DNA of 6,959 nucleotides, from the NCBI GenBank assembly GCA_903933475.1, contig CAIZKE010000258.1, positions 1 to 6,959 of the forward strand, read 5' to 3'. The translations under genes and the position numbers were made by a program. The notes beneath the pieces were generated by a model. The model was not told the DNA's origin, made no database searches, and worked only from the letters and a program-made list of their open reading frames with translations. This document shows, in pieces, positions 1-6,001 of this stretch; the first letter of the stretch is position 1; each line of letters begins with the position of its first letter. This DNA comes from an uncultured Alphaproteobacteria bacterium. GTDB lineage: Bacteria > Pseudomonadota > Alphaproteobacteria > Caulobacterales > Caulobacteraceae.

Positions 1-722
1 AGGCGCTCGGCGGCCTCGGCCGTCTCGGCGGCCAGGGCGATGGTCGCCACGGCGGTCCAGCCCTGGGACCGGAAGGCGGAGGGGGCGAAGGCGGCGCGAT
101 AGGCGCTCACCGCCGGCCCGCCGTCGCTGCGGGCGATGAACTCGGCAAAGACCATGCCCACCCCGGCGCGGCCGGCGAAGTCGGCGGTCTCGGGCGAGGA
201 GCAGAGCAGGAAGATGTCCGGGTGCGAAGGCCCGGAGGGCGAGGCATGGATGCCCCGGGCCGGATGGGCCTCGGTGATCGGCTCCACCCCGCCGGCGTCC
301 AGCAGCCAGGCGTTGAGCAGGGCGAAATACTGGGGAAAGGCCTCGGACCCCGCCGAGCGCAGGGCCCCGCCGGTGCGCCCGTCCGTGCCCAGGGCCCGGC
401 CCACCCCCAGGTCGATGCGCCCGGGCGCCAGGGCCTCCAGGGCCATGAAGACCTCAGCCACCTTCAGGGGCGAATAGTTGACCAGCATGACCCCGCCCGA
501 GCCCAGGCGGATGGTCTTCGTGGCCTGGGTCAGGGCGGCCATCAGGATCTCGGGCGAGGCCGAGGCCAGGCTGCGCATGTTGTGGTGCTCGGCCACCCAG
601 AATCGGTCATAGCCCAGCCGCTCGGCCGCCTGGGCCACGGCGATGGTCTCGCGCATGGCTTGGGCCTGGGTGGCCTCGCCGCCCACCGGCGACAGGTCCA
701 GGACGGAGAGCCGGGCCTTCAC
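1..722 (-). CDS. Luciferase-like (LLM class) flavin-dependent monooxygenase, MsnO8/YhbW-like, 3' end missing
   Basis: Only the first 240 codons are present; the gene leaves the window at base 1. The protein begins MKARLSVLDLSPVG and continues with YDRFWVAEHHN (residues 39-48), IRLGSGGVML (71-80) and PGRIDLGVGRALGTD (100-114). These are the hallmarks of the 'group 1' luciferase-like oxidoreductases, TIM-barrel enzymes that use reduced FMN and oxygen and are usually about 330 residues, so roughly 90 residues are missing. The start is GTG at 722-720, chosen because the family N-terminus begins exactly there. It overlaps the thioesterase stop as GTGA, and no good independent ribosome-binding site is visible, so translation is probably coupled to the upstream gene. 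The family assignment is firm. The substrate cannot be told from sequence; cytoplasmic location is inferred from the lack of a signal peptide. Confidence 0.9.
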   Translation of the reverse strand, partial: MKARLSVLDLSPVGGEATQAQAMRETIAVAQAAERLGYDRFWVAEHHNMRSLASASPEILMAALTQATKTIRLGSGGVMLVNYSPLKVAEVFMALEALAPGRIDLGVGRALGTDGRTGGALRSAGSEAFPQYFALLNAWLLDAGGVEPITEAHPARGIHASPSGPSHPDIFLLCSSPETADFAGRAGVGMVFAEFIARSDGGPAVSAYRAAFAPSAFRSQGWTAVATIALAAETAEAAER

Positions 723-1177
723 GTCCGCTTGCCGGTCTTCTTGATCACGGCGGAGAAGGCAAACACCGTCTGCCCCTCCACGGTCATCAGCCCCCGCAGG
801 AAGACGAGGCTGCGCCCGCCCTTCACCACCTCGCCCCGGCACTCCAGCAGGGCACCGGGCGGCACGGCCCCCACGAAGTCGGCATTCAGCGAGGCGGTCA
901 CGCTGGAGGCCTCCGTCAGCTGCTCCCGGGCGAAGATGAAGATGGCGTAGTCGGCGAAGGTCATCAGCGCCCCGCCGTGCATGAAGCCGCCGCCATTCAT
1001 GTGCTTGGCCTCGGTCCGCATGGCGCAGACCGGGGCCCCGGCGTCGTCGAGGCGGTAGTAGAAGGGCCCGGCGTGGTCCTCGAAGGGCTCGCCCGTATAG
1101 ACCGTCCAGCCGGCCCAGGGGCCGTCCTCGAGGGTCCGGTGCACGAATGTCGGATAGCCCTGGTCGCTGTCGCCCAT
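719..1177 (-). CDS. PaaI-family hotdog-fold acyl-CoA thioesterase
   Basis: A complete 152-residue protein, the usual length for a single hotdog-domain thioesterase. The diagnostic stretch is NGGGFMHGGALMTFAD (residues 61-76), with Asn61, His67-Gly-Gly and Asp76 in the positions of the conserved PaaI-type active-site residues. A second strand-rich part runs through SVTASLNADFVG (92-103) to the C-terminus, where FSAVIKK (141-147) forms the usual final strand. Such enzymes hydrolyse acyl- or aryl-CoA thioesters in the cytoplasm; the particular acyl group is not predictable here. The ATG at 1177 is preceded by GGGGAGG at 1184-1190 with 6-base spacing, which fixes the start. The stop overlaps the GTG of the flavin monooxygenase gene by 4 bases, so the two form a coupled pair. 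A promoter candidate lies at 1210-1237. Confidence 0.88.
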   Translation of the reverse strand: MGDSDQGYPTFVHRTLEDGPWAGWTVYTGEPFEDHAGPFYYRLDDAGAPVCAMRTEAKHMNGGGFMHGGALMTFADYAIFIFAREQLTEASSVTASLNADFVGAVPPGALLECRGEVVKGGRSLVFLRGLMTVEGQTVFAFSAVIKKTGKRT

Positions 1178-1183
1178 GAGAGA

Positions 1184-1190
1184 CCTCCCC
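1184..1190 (-). promoter_or_regulatory. Ribosome-binding site of the thioesterase gene
   Basis: On the minus strand this reads GGGGAGG, 6 bases before the ATG at 1177. It is a strong Shine-Dalgarno match and fixes the start of the gene. Confidence 0.8.
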
Positions 1191-1209
1191 GCGCCGCCCC
1201 CGACCGCCG

Positions 1210-1237
1210 GCTAGCGTGCGCCAGACGCCTTTGCCAA
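1210..1237 (-). promoter_or_regulatory. Candidate housekeeping-sigma promoter for the thioesterase-monooxygenase pair
   Basis: On the minus strand TTGGCA (1232-1237, five of six matches to TTGACA) is followed after 16 bases by GCTAGC (1210-1215). This agrees with the GCTA core of the Caulobacter housekeeping -10 element. Predicted transcription would begin near 1203, giving a leader of about 26 bases that contains the ribosome-binding site. The position, downstream of the probable terminator at 1382-1414, suits a separate transcription unit. It is a motif match only. Confidence 0.5.
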
Positions 1238-1381
1238 ACCCCGCGCCGGTCCGCCAGTGTTTCTGCGGGCGGCTGGGGGCGGGGGGCGCCGGGCCCGGGC
1301 GTCCTCAGGGCCGCCTCCAGGGTCAGCCGGATGAACTTCTGGTACGACATGCCGGTCGCCGCCGCCCGCCCCCGACAGAAG

Positions 1382-1414
1382 AACGGCGGCCTTCCGGTTG
1401 GGAGGGCCGCCGTT
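1382..1414 (-). terminator. Probable intrinsic terminator of the receptor/DJ-1 operon
   Basis: Bases 1382-1395 pair with 1401-1414 in a 14-bp stem (one G-T wobble) around a 5-base loop; ten outer pairs are perfect (AACGGCGGCC with GGCCGCCGTT). Read on the minus strand, the stem is followed by CTTCTGT, so together with the last two stem bases there is a moderately T-rich tail. The plus-strand side has no T tract, so the element is assigned to minus-strand transcription. It lies 180 bases after the stop of the last operon gene and before the next promoter candidate. The tail is weaker than a classical one. Confidence 0.6.
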
Positions 1415-1472
1415 GCGAAACCGCAGGGTCAAATCCGGGATGGAGAGAAGTGCGGCGGCCGGTCCCGGCCCC

Positions 1473-1488
1473 GGGGGGGCTGGGGGGG
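1473..1488 (+). other. Potential G-quadruplex motif
   Basis: The plus strand has two runs of seven G separated by CT. Each run can supply two GGG tracts with a one-base loop, so the segment fits a four-tract quadruplex with loops of 1, 2 and 1 bases. It lies in the 3' untranslated region of the minus-strand operon, on its template strand. Whether it folds or matters is unknown; such runs also arise by chance in very GC-rich DNA. Confidence 0.35.
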
Positions 1489-1593
1489 CGTTCAGGGGCC
1501 GGAACCAGGTCCGACCGCCGACAGTGCCAACCTGACGGGCGGATGTGTCCGGGTCGGGTCCGGATTGAGGCGGTTTCAGGGCTCTTTTTGCCG

Positions 1594-2445
1594 TCAGGGG
1601 GCCGGCAGCTCTGCGACGCGGGCCGCAAAGCCGGCGAACATGTCCCGCATGGGACCCGCTATGGCCGGGTCCGTGCTCGCGGGGGTCCCGCCGGGGAACG
1701 GGGGCTCCGGCTTGTATTCCGCCTGCAACATGAGCGCCTGGGCGTAAGGCCGACCCCGAAGGCGCTCCACGACGGCGATGGCGAAGTCGAGGCCGGCCGA
1801 GACGCCGGCCCCGGTCACAACCGGTCCGTCCATCACCACCCTGGCGTCTGTCGGGATCGCCCCGAAGTGCCCCAGCATGTCCCTGACCACCCAGTGCGAC
1901 GTTGCGCGGCGACCCCGAAGGACGCCTGCGGCGCCGAGCAAGAGGGAGCCGGTGCAGACGCTGGTCACACACGTGGCGCGGGACGCGCGATCCGCCACGA
2001 AGGCGCGCACTCCCGGGTCGGACGCCGCAGCCAGGGTGCCCGTGGTGCCGCCCGGCGCGAACAGAACCGTCAGATCCTTCGGACAGTCGGCAAGAGTTGT
2101 GGTCGGGGCGATCGCCAGGCCGAGGTCGCTGGGCACGGGCGACAGGTCGCCGGTCGTTGTCACCAGGTGGACCCTTGCGCCCATCATCGAGGCGAAGAAG
2201 TAATGCGGACCCACCAGGTCCAGGGCGGTGAACCCTGGATAGAGCAGCATGGCGACTTCCTCGTCACCGTGCATGTTCAGTCCGGGAACCGTCATGAGCC
2301 GGGTATGGGCGTCGGCCGCGGCGGCGTCGACATCCCTGAGGGCGGGCGGTGCGGGCGCGGCCATGGCGACCTCGAGAGCGAGGAAGGGAGATAGGGCGGT
2401 CAGGGCGGTCACGCCGCCAAGGAGTGTTCGGCGATCAGGGCTCAT
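1594..2445 (-). CDS. Tat-exported DJ-1/PfpI family protein, isonitrile hydratase-like
   Basis: A 283-residue protein. The N-terminus MSPDRRTLLGG has twin arginines (5-6), then a hydrophobic stretch and an AMA signal-cleavage-like site near 27-29, so it looks like a Tat substrate sent folded to the periplasm. The DJ-1/PfpI domain runs from about 63 to 250: VAMLLYPGFTALDLVGP (64-80, Asp76), APGG (130-133), and the nucleophile elbow SVCTGSLLLGAAGVL (162-176, Cys164-Thr165), followed by RRATSHW. This pattern, together with QAEYKPEPPFPGG (241-253), closely resembles Pseudomonas isonitrile hydratase (InhA), which hydrates isonitriles to N-substituted formamides using an Asp and a Cys-Thr pair. There is no C-terminal AraC-type helix-turn-helix, so it is not a GlxA-type regulator. 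The ATG at 2445 overlaps the previous stop (ATGA) and has GGAG at 2453-2456 with 7-base spacing; an in-frame upstream extension to 2631 lies inside the previous gene and would bury the signal. Family is sure; isonitrile activity is an inference. Confidence 0.88.
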   Translation of the reverse strand: MSPDRRTLLGGVTALTALSPFLALEVAMAAPAPPALRDVDAAAADAHTRLMTVPGLNMHGDEEVAMLLYPGFTALDLVGPHYFFASMMGARVHLVTTTGDLSPVPSDLGLAIAPTTTLADCPKDLTVLFAPGGTTGTLAAASDPGVRAFVADRASRATCVTSVCTGSLLLGAAGVLRGRRATSHWVVRDMLGHFGAIPTDARVVMDGPVVTGAGVSAGLDFAIAVVERLRGRPYAQALMLQAEYKPEPPFPGGTPASTDPAIAGPMRDMFAGFAARVAELPAP

Positions 2446-3725
2446 TTCGGGGCTCCGGCTTCCGGCAGGGCGAAGGGGTCGTTGGAGGGGTCTTCGTTCC
2501 ATTGATACTCGAGGCTGCGGGCCAGCTGGCGGGCGCGGTCCAGCCCGTAGAGTCGGGCGACCACGCCGAGGGACATGTCCGTCCCCGCCGACACGCCCGA
2601 AGACGTCACGTACTTTCCGTCCTCGACCCACCTCGCCCTTCGCATCCAGGTCACCCCTGGATCCTGGTCGACGGCCAGCTGGAAGAAGGCCTTGTTCGAG
2701 GTCGCCCGGCGGCCGCGGAGCAGGCCCGCCTTTGCCAGCAGGGCCGATCCTGTGCAGACGGAGGTCATCAGCTCCACGGTGCGGTCCTGTGCCCGAAGGA
2801 AGTCGAGCAGGCGGGCGTTTTCCAGCGCGGCGTAGGTGCCGGCGCCGCCGGGAGTCATCAGGATGTCGATCTTCGGGGCATTGGAGAAGCCGTGGGTGGC
2901 GACCACCTCAACGCCCTGCGCCGAGCGGACCGGACCGGCCGTTTCGGCGATCATCACGACCTCCATTTCGGGGACATTGGCCCACATCTCCACCGGTCCG
3001 AAGACGTCCAGGAGCTCGAAACCCGGATAGAGCACGACCCCAACAACCTTCCGGGCTGAGGGCGGGGCGGCCGGCGGCGCGGCTGCGACGCGAGGATCGG
3101 GCCGGACCGCCGGGTCCAGCGCGGCCCGGACATAGGCAGCCCGTCCCTCGCCGATGAAGGCGGCATGCTCCTGCCGGTTGGAGGCGCCGTCACCATCCGC
3201 GTCACCCTCAGCGGAGAAGTACGGACCCAGGGCGACAGCCAGGCTGTAGTCCGACGTCAGCGGCGCTCCGAAGCCGGCCGTCATCCGGCTGAAGGCGTCG
3301 AAGGCGCCGGGCCCGAGCAGGGCGTAACCCGCGGCGAGGGTATAGGCCTTGGGGTAGGCCCGGGACAGCTTGGCCAGGTCGGCGGTGGCGCTGGCCTGCG
3401 CCTGCCGCCAGGCCGCCTCCACGCGCGTCCGGTCCGGTCCGCCCGCCGCCTGCCCGTTGAGGACAGCGGCGACGACAGCCAGTTCATCTGCATCGAGGAG
3501 GCCATTTCCCTTGCCGGAGGCGTCCGCATTGGCGTCCACTGTGTCGGGCTTGAACCTCAGGGAGGTCATGGCCGCATCGAAGTCGACAGCCTTGGTCGGA
3601 GATTCAGCCGCCGCCGGGAGGGGGCCGGGCAGCAAGAGGAGCAGGACCAGGGCGAAGAGGGCGCAGGGTGGAAACTTCGGGCGCCGGCCCGCCGGGCCGG
3701 ACCATGCGCGAGGCGTCAGAAACAT
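2442..3725 (-). CDS. Secreted EF-hand/DJ-1-PfpI fusion protein
   Basis: A 427-residue protein in three parts. (1) A Sec signal: basic N-terminus, hydrophobic core at about 22-33, and a PAAA|ES cleavage-like site at 40. (2) A mostly helical region of about 160 residues with a canonical calcium loop at 175-186 (Asp175, Asp177, Asp179, Gly180, Glu186) and a stretched EF-hand-like segment at 64-81 (Asp64, Asn66, Asp68, then GNGLLDADE). (3) After a Pro/Ala linker (about 213-223), a DJ-1/PfpI domain from 226 to 420: VVLYPGFELLDVFGP (230-244, Asp240), TPGG (291-294), SVCTGSALL (322-330, Cys324-Thr325), and ending WNEDPSNDPFALP. The catalytic-type residues match those of the downstream paralogue, though the rest is diverged. 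ATG 3725 has GAGGAG at 3733-3738 with 7-base spacing, and the gene begins 25 bases after the receptor stop. Periplasmic location is likely. The reaction is unknown; hydratase, glyoxalase-like or redox-protective roles are possible. Confidence 0.87.
   Translation of the reverse strand: MFLTPRAWSGPAGRRPKFPPCALFALVLLLLLPGPLPAAAESPTKAVDFDAAMTSLRFKPDTVDANADASGKGNGLLDADELAVVAAVLNGQAAGGPDRTRVEAAWRQAQASATADLAKLSRAYPKAYTLAAGYALLGPGAFDAFSRMTAGFGAPLTSDYSLAVALGPYFSAEGDADGDGASNRQEHAAFIGEGRAAYVRAALDPAVRPDPRVAAAPPAAPPSARKVVGVVLYPGFELLDVFGPVEMWANVPEMEVVMIAETAGPVRSAQGVEVVATHGFSNAPKIDILMTPGGAGTYAALENARLLDFLRAQDRTVELMTSVCTGSALLAKAGLLRGRRATSNKAFFQLAVDQDPGVTWMRRARWVEDGKYVTSSGVSAGTDMSLGVVARLYGLDRARQLARSLEYQWNEDPSNDPFALPEAGAPK
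2453..2456 (-). promoter_or_regulatory. Ribosome-binding site deciding the start of the Tat-exported DJ-1 gene
   Basis: GGAG on the minus strand lies 7 bases before the ATG at 2445, inside the last codons of the preceding gene. With the ATGA overlap it supports this start over the upstream in-frame one. Confidence 0.65.
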
Positions 3726-3732
3726 CAGGAAT

Positions 3733-3738
3733 CTCCTC
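3733..3738 (-). promoter_or_regulatory. Ribosome-binding site of the EF-hand/DJ-1 gene
   Basis: GAGGAG on the minus strand sits 7 bases before the ATG at 3725, within the 25-base gap after the receptor gene. This gap is too short to suggest a separate promoter. Confidence 0.75.
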
Positions 3739-3750
3739 GATGGGTCAGGA

Positions 3751-5844
3751 TCAGAAGGACCGGCTCAGGGTCAGGTAGGCTGACCTGGGCTGGAGCGGCG
3801 CCACGACGGCCCGGGCCAGATAGGGATAGGGGGCGAAGCCGGCCTCATCCGCCAGGTTCACGACGGAAACCGAAAGCTTTGCGACGCCCAGATCCCAGGC
3901 CGCCTGGGCGTCCAGAAGGACAGAGCCGTCGGCTGCAGTCGTATTGGGAAGGGTCAGTTCGCGGTCGGAGACGGCGGTCAGGCCGCCACCGATTTCCAGC
4001 CCCTTCAGCGCTTCTGACTGAAACCGGTAACGGGCCGCAAGGCGGAGACTGTGCTCGGGCGTCCGGGTCGGTCGGTCGCCCACCGGAAGGCGATTGTCCC
4101 TGGTCACCTCCGCGTCAGTGTAGGCGTAGGCGCCCAGCACGGAGAGTGAAGCGCCCGGCTCATAGACCAGGTCGGCTTCGAACCCCCGGGCGCGCTGTTC
4201 TCCGGACTGGATGGAGGAAAAGGGATTCGACGGATCCGCAGTCACGACGTTGCGTCGCAGGATCTGGTAGGCCGCAAGGGTTCCGGTCAGGCCAGGGATC
4301 GGCGCCGCCAGCTTCAGGCCCGCCTCGTATGACCTGGAGGTCTCCGGCTTGGGATCTGTCACCCCAAAGGCGGCGACCAGGCCCCTGAAGCCTTCGGAAT
4401 AGCCGGCGAAGGCCGAAACCCCCGGCGTCACCCGATAGGTCGCTCCGATCCGGGGAGTCCAGCGGTCCTCCTTGTCCCGGCTGTCGACAAAGGCGATGCC
4501 GCCGCTCTCATATCGGCTCTTGATGTCGATCTGCGTCCACCGAAGACCCGCCGTGATGTTCAGCCGCTCGCCAACCGCCACCTGGTCCTGGATGAATACC
4601 GCTGTCGAGGTCATGCGGTCCGACTGGATGTCAGACAGGGCCGGCGGGGCGCCGAAGGACAGGTTGGTCGCAGGGTTCGCGTAGTCCACGAAGCCGATCA
4701 GGCCAAAGCCCAGGGCGGCGTCATAACGGGTTTCGTCCCGGTCGATCCCGGCGAGGAGGTCGTGGATCAGGCCGCCGCCTTCCAGACGGCCCCGCACGGT
4801 GGCCGACACGGTGGTCTGCTCCACCTCCGAGGGTAGGTAGGCGGAGGCGAAGGCGTAGGTCGTGCCAAAGGCGGGCGCCCCGGTGAAGGGGAAGGACCCG
4901 TATTCCCTGAACCGGTTCTCGAACCTGCGGACGCTCAGGTCCGCGGTCCAGGTGTCCGAGATGGCGTGGGAGAGTGTGGCGGTGGCCATCCGGTTCTCGA
5001 CCCAGGTCTGCGGAGCGTCGGGGGCTCCGGCGAAGCCATACCGGTCGACTCCGCCGCCGCCGCCTCCGGTGAGGCCGACAGGCAGGCCGGCGTATTCCAG
5101 TTGCTCGACCCTTGAGTACTGGCCCCGCACGGTCAGCCGGGTCCGGTCAGTCAGGTCGATGATCGCCGTCGGGAAGACCGAGTACCGGGTGCTGTTGACC
5201 GCCGACAGGAAGCTGTCGGCGGTCTCATGGTCCCCCGCCAGTCGCAGCCGGACCCGACCGTCGCCGAGGGGGGCGTCTACGGATCCCTGGACCCCCAGGG
5301 TGTTGAAGCTGCCGGCCCGGATCGCCAGTGAGGCCCCCGCCGAGGCGGCGGGGTCCATCGAGACAAGGTTGACCAGTCCGGAAAGCGGTGCGCCTGTCCC
5401 CCCGCCGTAAAGAGTGGAGGTGGGGCCTTTCGCCACCTCCACCCGGGCGACATTGATCAGGGAGCCCGGATCGCTGGCGCTGGCCGGCAGGTTGTAGGCG
5501 GGCAGGCCGTAAATCAGGTAGGCGGTGTCGAAGCCGCGGATCTTGGGCGCCTGAAGCACCAGCTCCATCTGGCCCTGGGGCGCCACGCCGGAGACGTTGA
5601 CCAGGGCGTCCCCCACGGTTCTCAGGTCCTGGTCCTCTATCAGGGTCCGGTTGATCGCCTGGATGGATTGCGGGATTTCCTCGATCGGCGTCGCCGTGCG
5701 GGTTGCAGAGCCCGCGGTCGAGACCGTCACGCCGCGATTGGCGGTGACGACGAGTTCGTTCACCCAGGCGCCTGCCTCTTCAGCGAGGGCGGTGGACGAG
5801 GACAAGGCCGCTGCGGCGGCGGTGAGAAAAAGACGGATCTTCAT
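3751..5844 (-). CDS. TonB-dependent siderophore-type outer-membrane receptor
   Basis: A complete 697-residue receptor, normal length for the family. It has a Sec signal (MKIRLFLTAAAAALSS, cleavage after ALA at about 21), a TonB box NELVVTA (29-35), and a plug of about 50-165 with IEEIPQSIQAINRTLIED (54-71), IRGFD (102-106) and VARVEVAKGPTSTLYGG (132-148). A 22-strand barrel is expected for the rest, ending in SAYLTLSRSF with the terminal Phe used in outer-membrane assembly. Such receptors import chelates with energy from TonB-ExbB-ExbD; the plug style is that of siderophore receptors, but the ligand cannot be read from sequence. The start is ATG 5844, with AGGAG at 5853-5857 (8-base spacing) and a signal peptide directly after it; the frame stays open to 5907 but that extension would spoil the signal. 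No frameshift was seen. It lies 25 bp before an exported DJ-1 gene and 157 bp after a DUF2946-like gene, which suggests one operon. Confidence 0.94.
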   Translation of the reverse strand: MKIRLFLTAAAAALSSSTALAEEAGAWVNELVVTANRGVTVSTAGSATRTATPIEEIPQSIQAINRTLIEDQDLRTVGDALVNVSGVAPQGQMELVLQAPKIRGFDTAYLIYGLPAYNLPASASDPGSLINVARVEVAKGPTSTLYGGGTGAPLSGLVNLVSMDPAASAGASLAIRAGSFNTLGVQGSVDAPLGDGRVRLRLAGDHETADSFLSAVNSTRYSVFPTAIIDLTDRTRLTVRGQYSRVEQLEYAGLPVGLTGGGGGGVDRYGFAGAPDAPQTWVENRMATATLSHAISDTWTADLSVRRFENRFREYGSFPFTGAPAFGTTYAFASAYLPSEVEQTTVSATVRGRLEGGGLIHDLLAGIDRDETRYDAALGFGLIGFVDYANPATNLSFGAPPALSDIQSDRMTSTAVFIQDQVAVGERLNITAGLRWTQIDIKSRYESGGIAFVDSRDKEDRWTPRIGATYRVTPGVSAFAGYSEGFRGLVAAFGVTDPKPETSRSYEAGLKLAAPIPGLTGTLAAYQILRRNVVTADPSNPFSSIQSGEQRARGFEADLVYEPGASLSVLGAYAYTDAEVTRDNRLPVGDRPTRTPEHSLRLAARYRFQSEALKGLEIGGGLTAVSDRELTLPNTTAADGSVLLDAQAAWDLGVAKLSVSVVNLADEAGFAPYPYLARAVVAPLQPRSAYLTLSRSF
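5051..5064 (-). repeat. In-frame GGC trinucleotide repeat in the receptor gene
   Basis: Four consecutive GGC codons flanked by GGA codons encode six glycines (residues 260-265) in the early barrel region, probably within a surface loop or turn. Slippage here would change loop length without breaking the frame. Confidence 0.55.
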
Positions 5845-5852
5845 TGGGAACG

Positions 5853-5857
5853 CTCCT
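5853..5857 (-). promoter_or_regulatory. Ribosome-binding site deciding the receptor start
   Basis: AGGAG on the minus strand lies 8 bases before the ATG at 5844 and directly supports that start over in-frame codons further upstream. Confidence 0.75.
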
Positions 5858-5915
5858 GACCCCCGACCAGCGGACACTTCGGCTTGAAACCGGGGGGCGA
5901 TGAACACCTGGGAGA

Positions 5916-5933
5916 CCGGGCCTGGCGGCCCGG
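5916..5933 (-). other. Perfect hairpin in the leader before the receptor gene
   Basis: CCGGGCC (5916-5922) and GGCCCGG (5927-5933) form a 7-bp stem around a 4-base loop, 71 bases before the receptor start. No T tract follows on either strand, so it is not a standard terminator. It could stabilise or attenuate the transcript between the DUF2946-like gene and the receptor. A shorter 6-bp hairpin (5979-5994) lies just after the preceding stop. No riboswitch consensus or Fur-like palindrome was recognised in this 157-bp gap. Confidence 0.4.
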
Positions 5934-6001
5934 CCAGCGATCATGGTCGCGGCCGGATCCGACAGGATGCTCGGCCGGGCCGCCGGGAGGCGGCGGTCAG
6001 G

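Larger units (their letters stand above)
1178..1593. other. 416-bp intergenic region between the DJ-1 operon and the thioesterase
   Basis: No convincing gene is seen in this stretch. On the minus strand it holds, in order of transcription, about 180 bases of 3' untranslated sequence after the second DJ-1 gene, a 14-bp-stem hairpin (1382-1414), and a promoter candidate (1210-1237). Between the stop codon and the hairpin lie two seven-base G runs on the plus strand (1473-1488). I found no tRNA-like fold or repeat array. Open frames through it have no family signature and are unlike the neighbouring genes. Confidence 0.6.

Noticed and set aside
222..950. Plus-strand open frame of 242 codons opposite the flavin monooxygenase and thioesterase
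   Set aside because: The composition is typical of an antisense shadow, and the minus strand encodes two clear families here.
997..1350. Minus-strand open frame starting MSYQKFIRLTLEAAL in the intergenic region
   Set aside because: After about 16 plausible residues it becomes Pro/Arg-rich and runs out of frame through the well-supported thioesterase gene. There is no good ribosome-binding site and no family pattern. A tiny gene remnant cannot be excluded.
1211..1972. Minus-strand open frame of 253 codons crossing the end of the second DJ-1 gene
   Set aside because: It is in a different frame from the recognised DJ-1 domain and is Arg/Gly/Pro-rich, as expected for a shadow frame in GC-rich DNA.
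1216..2394. Plus-strand open frame of 392 codons opposite the second DJ-1 gene
   Set aside because: It has low-complexity Arg/Gly composition and no recognisable domain, and lies antisense to a gene with clear catalytic motifs.
2446..2631. 62-residue N-terminal extension of the second DJ-1 protein
   Set aside because: It lies within the upstream gene in another frame and would bury the twin-arginine signal. The ATG at 2445 has a ribosome-binding site and a 4-base coupling overlap.
1594..3725. GlxA-type transcriptional regulators (DJ-1 domain plus AraC helix-turn-helix)
   Set aside because: Neither protein has residues left after the DJ-1 domain for an AraC-type DNA-binding domain, and both carry export signals.
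3165..4388. Plus-strand open frame of 407 codons opposite the receptor and first DJ-1 gene
   Set aside because: It is an Arg/Pro/Gly-rich antisense frame without family signature. Lack of stops is explained by GC bias.
5845..5907. 21-residue N-terminal extension of the receptor
   Set aside because: The shorter start has a strong ribosome-binding site and an immediate signal peptide, which the extension would displace.
5845..6001. Cobalamin or other known riboswitch, or a Fur-type box, before the receptor
   Set aside because: I looked for the conserved cobalamin-box and Fur-like palindrome patterns and saw neither.
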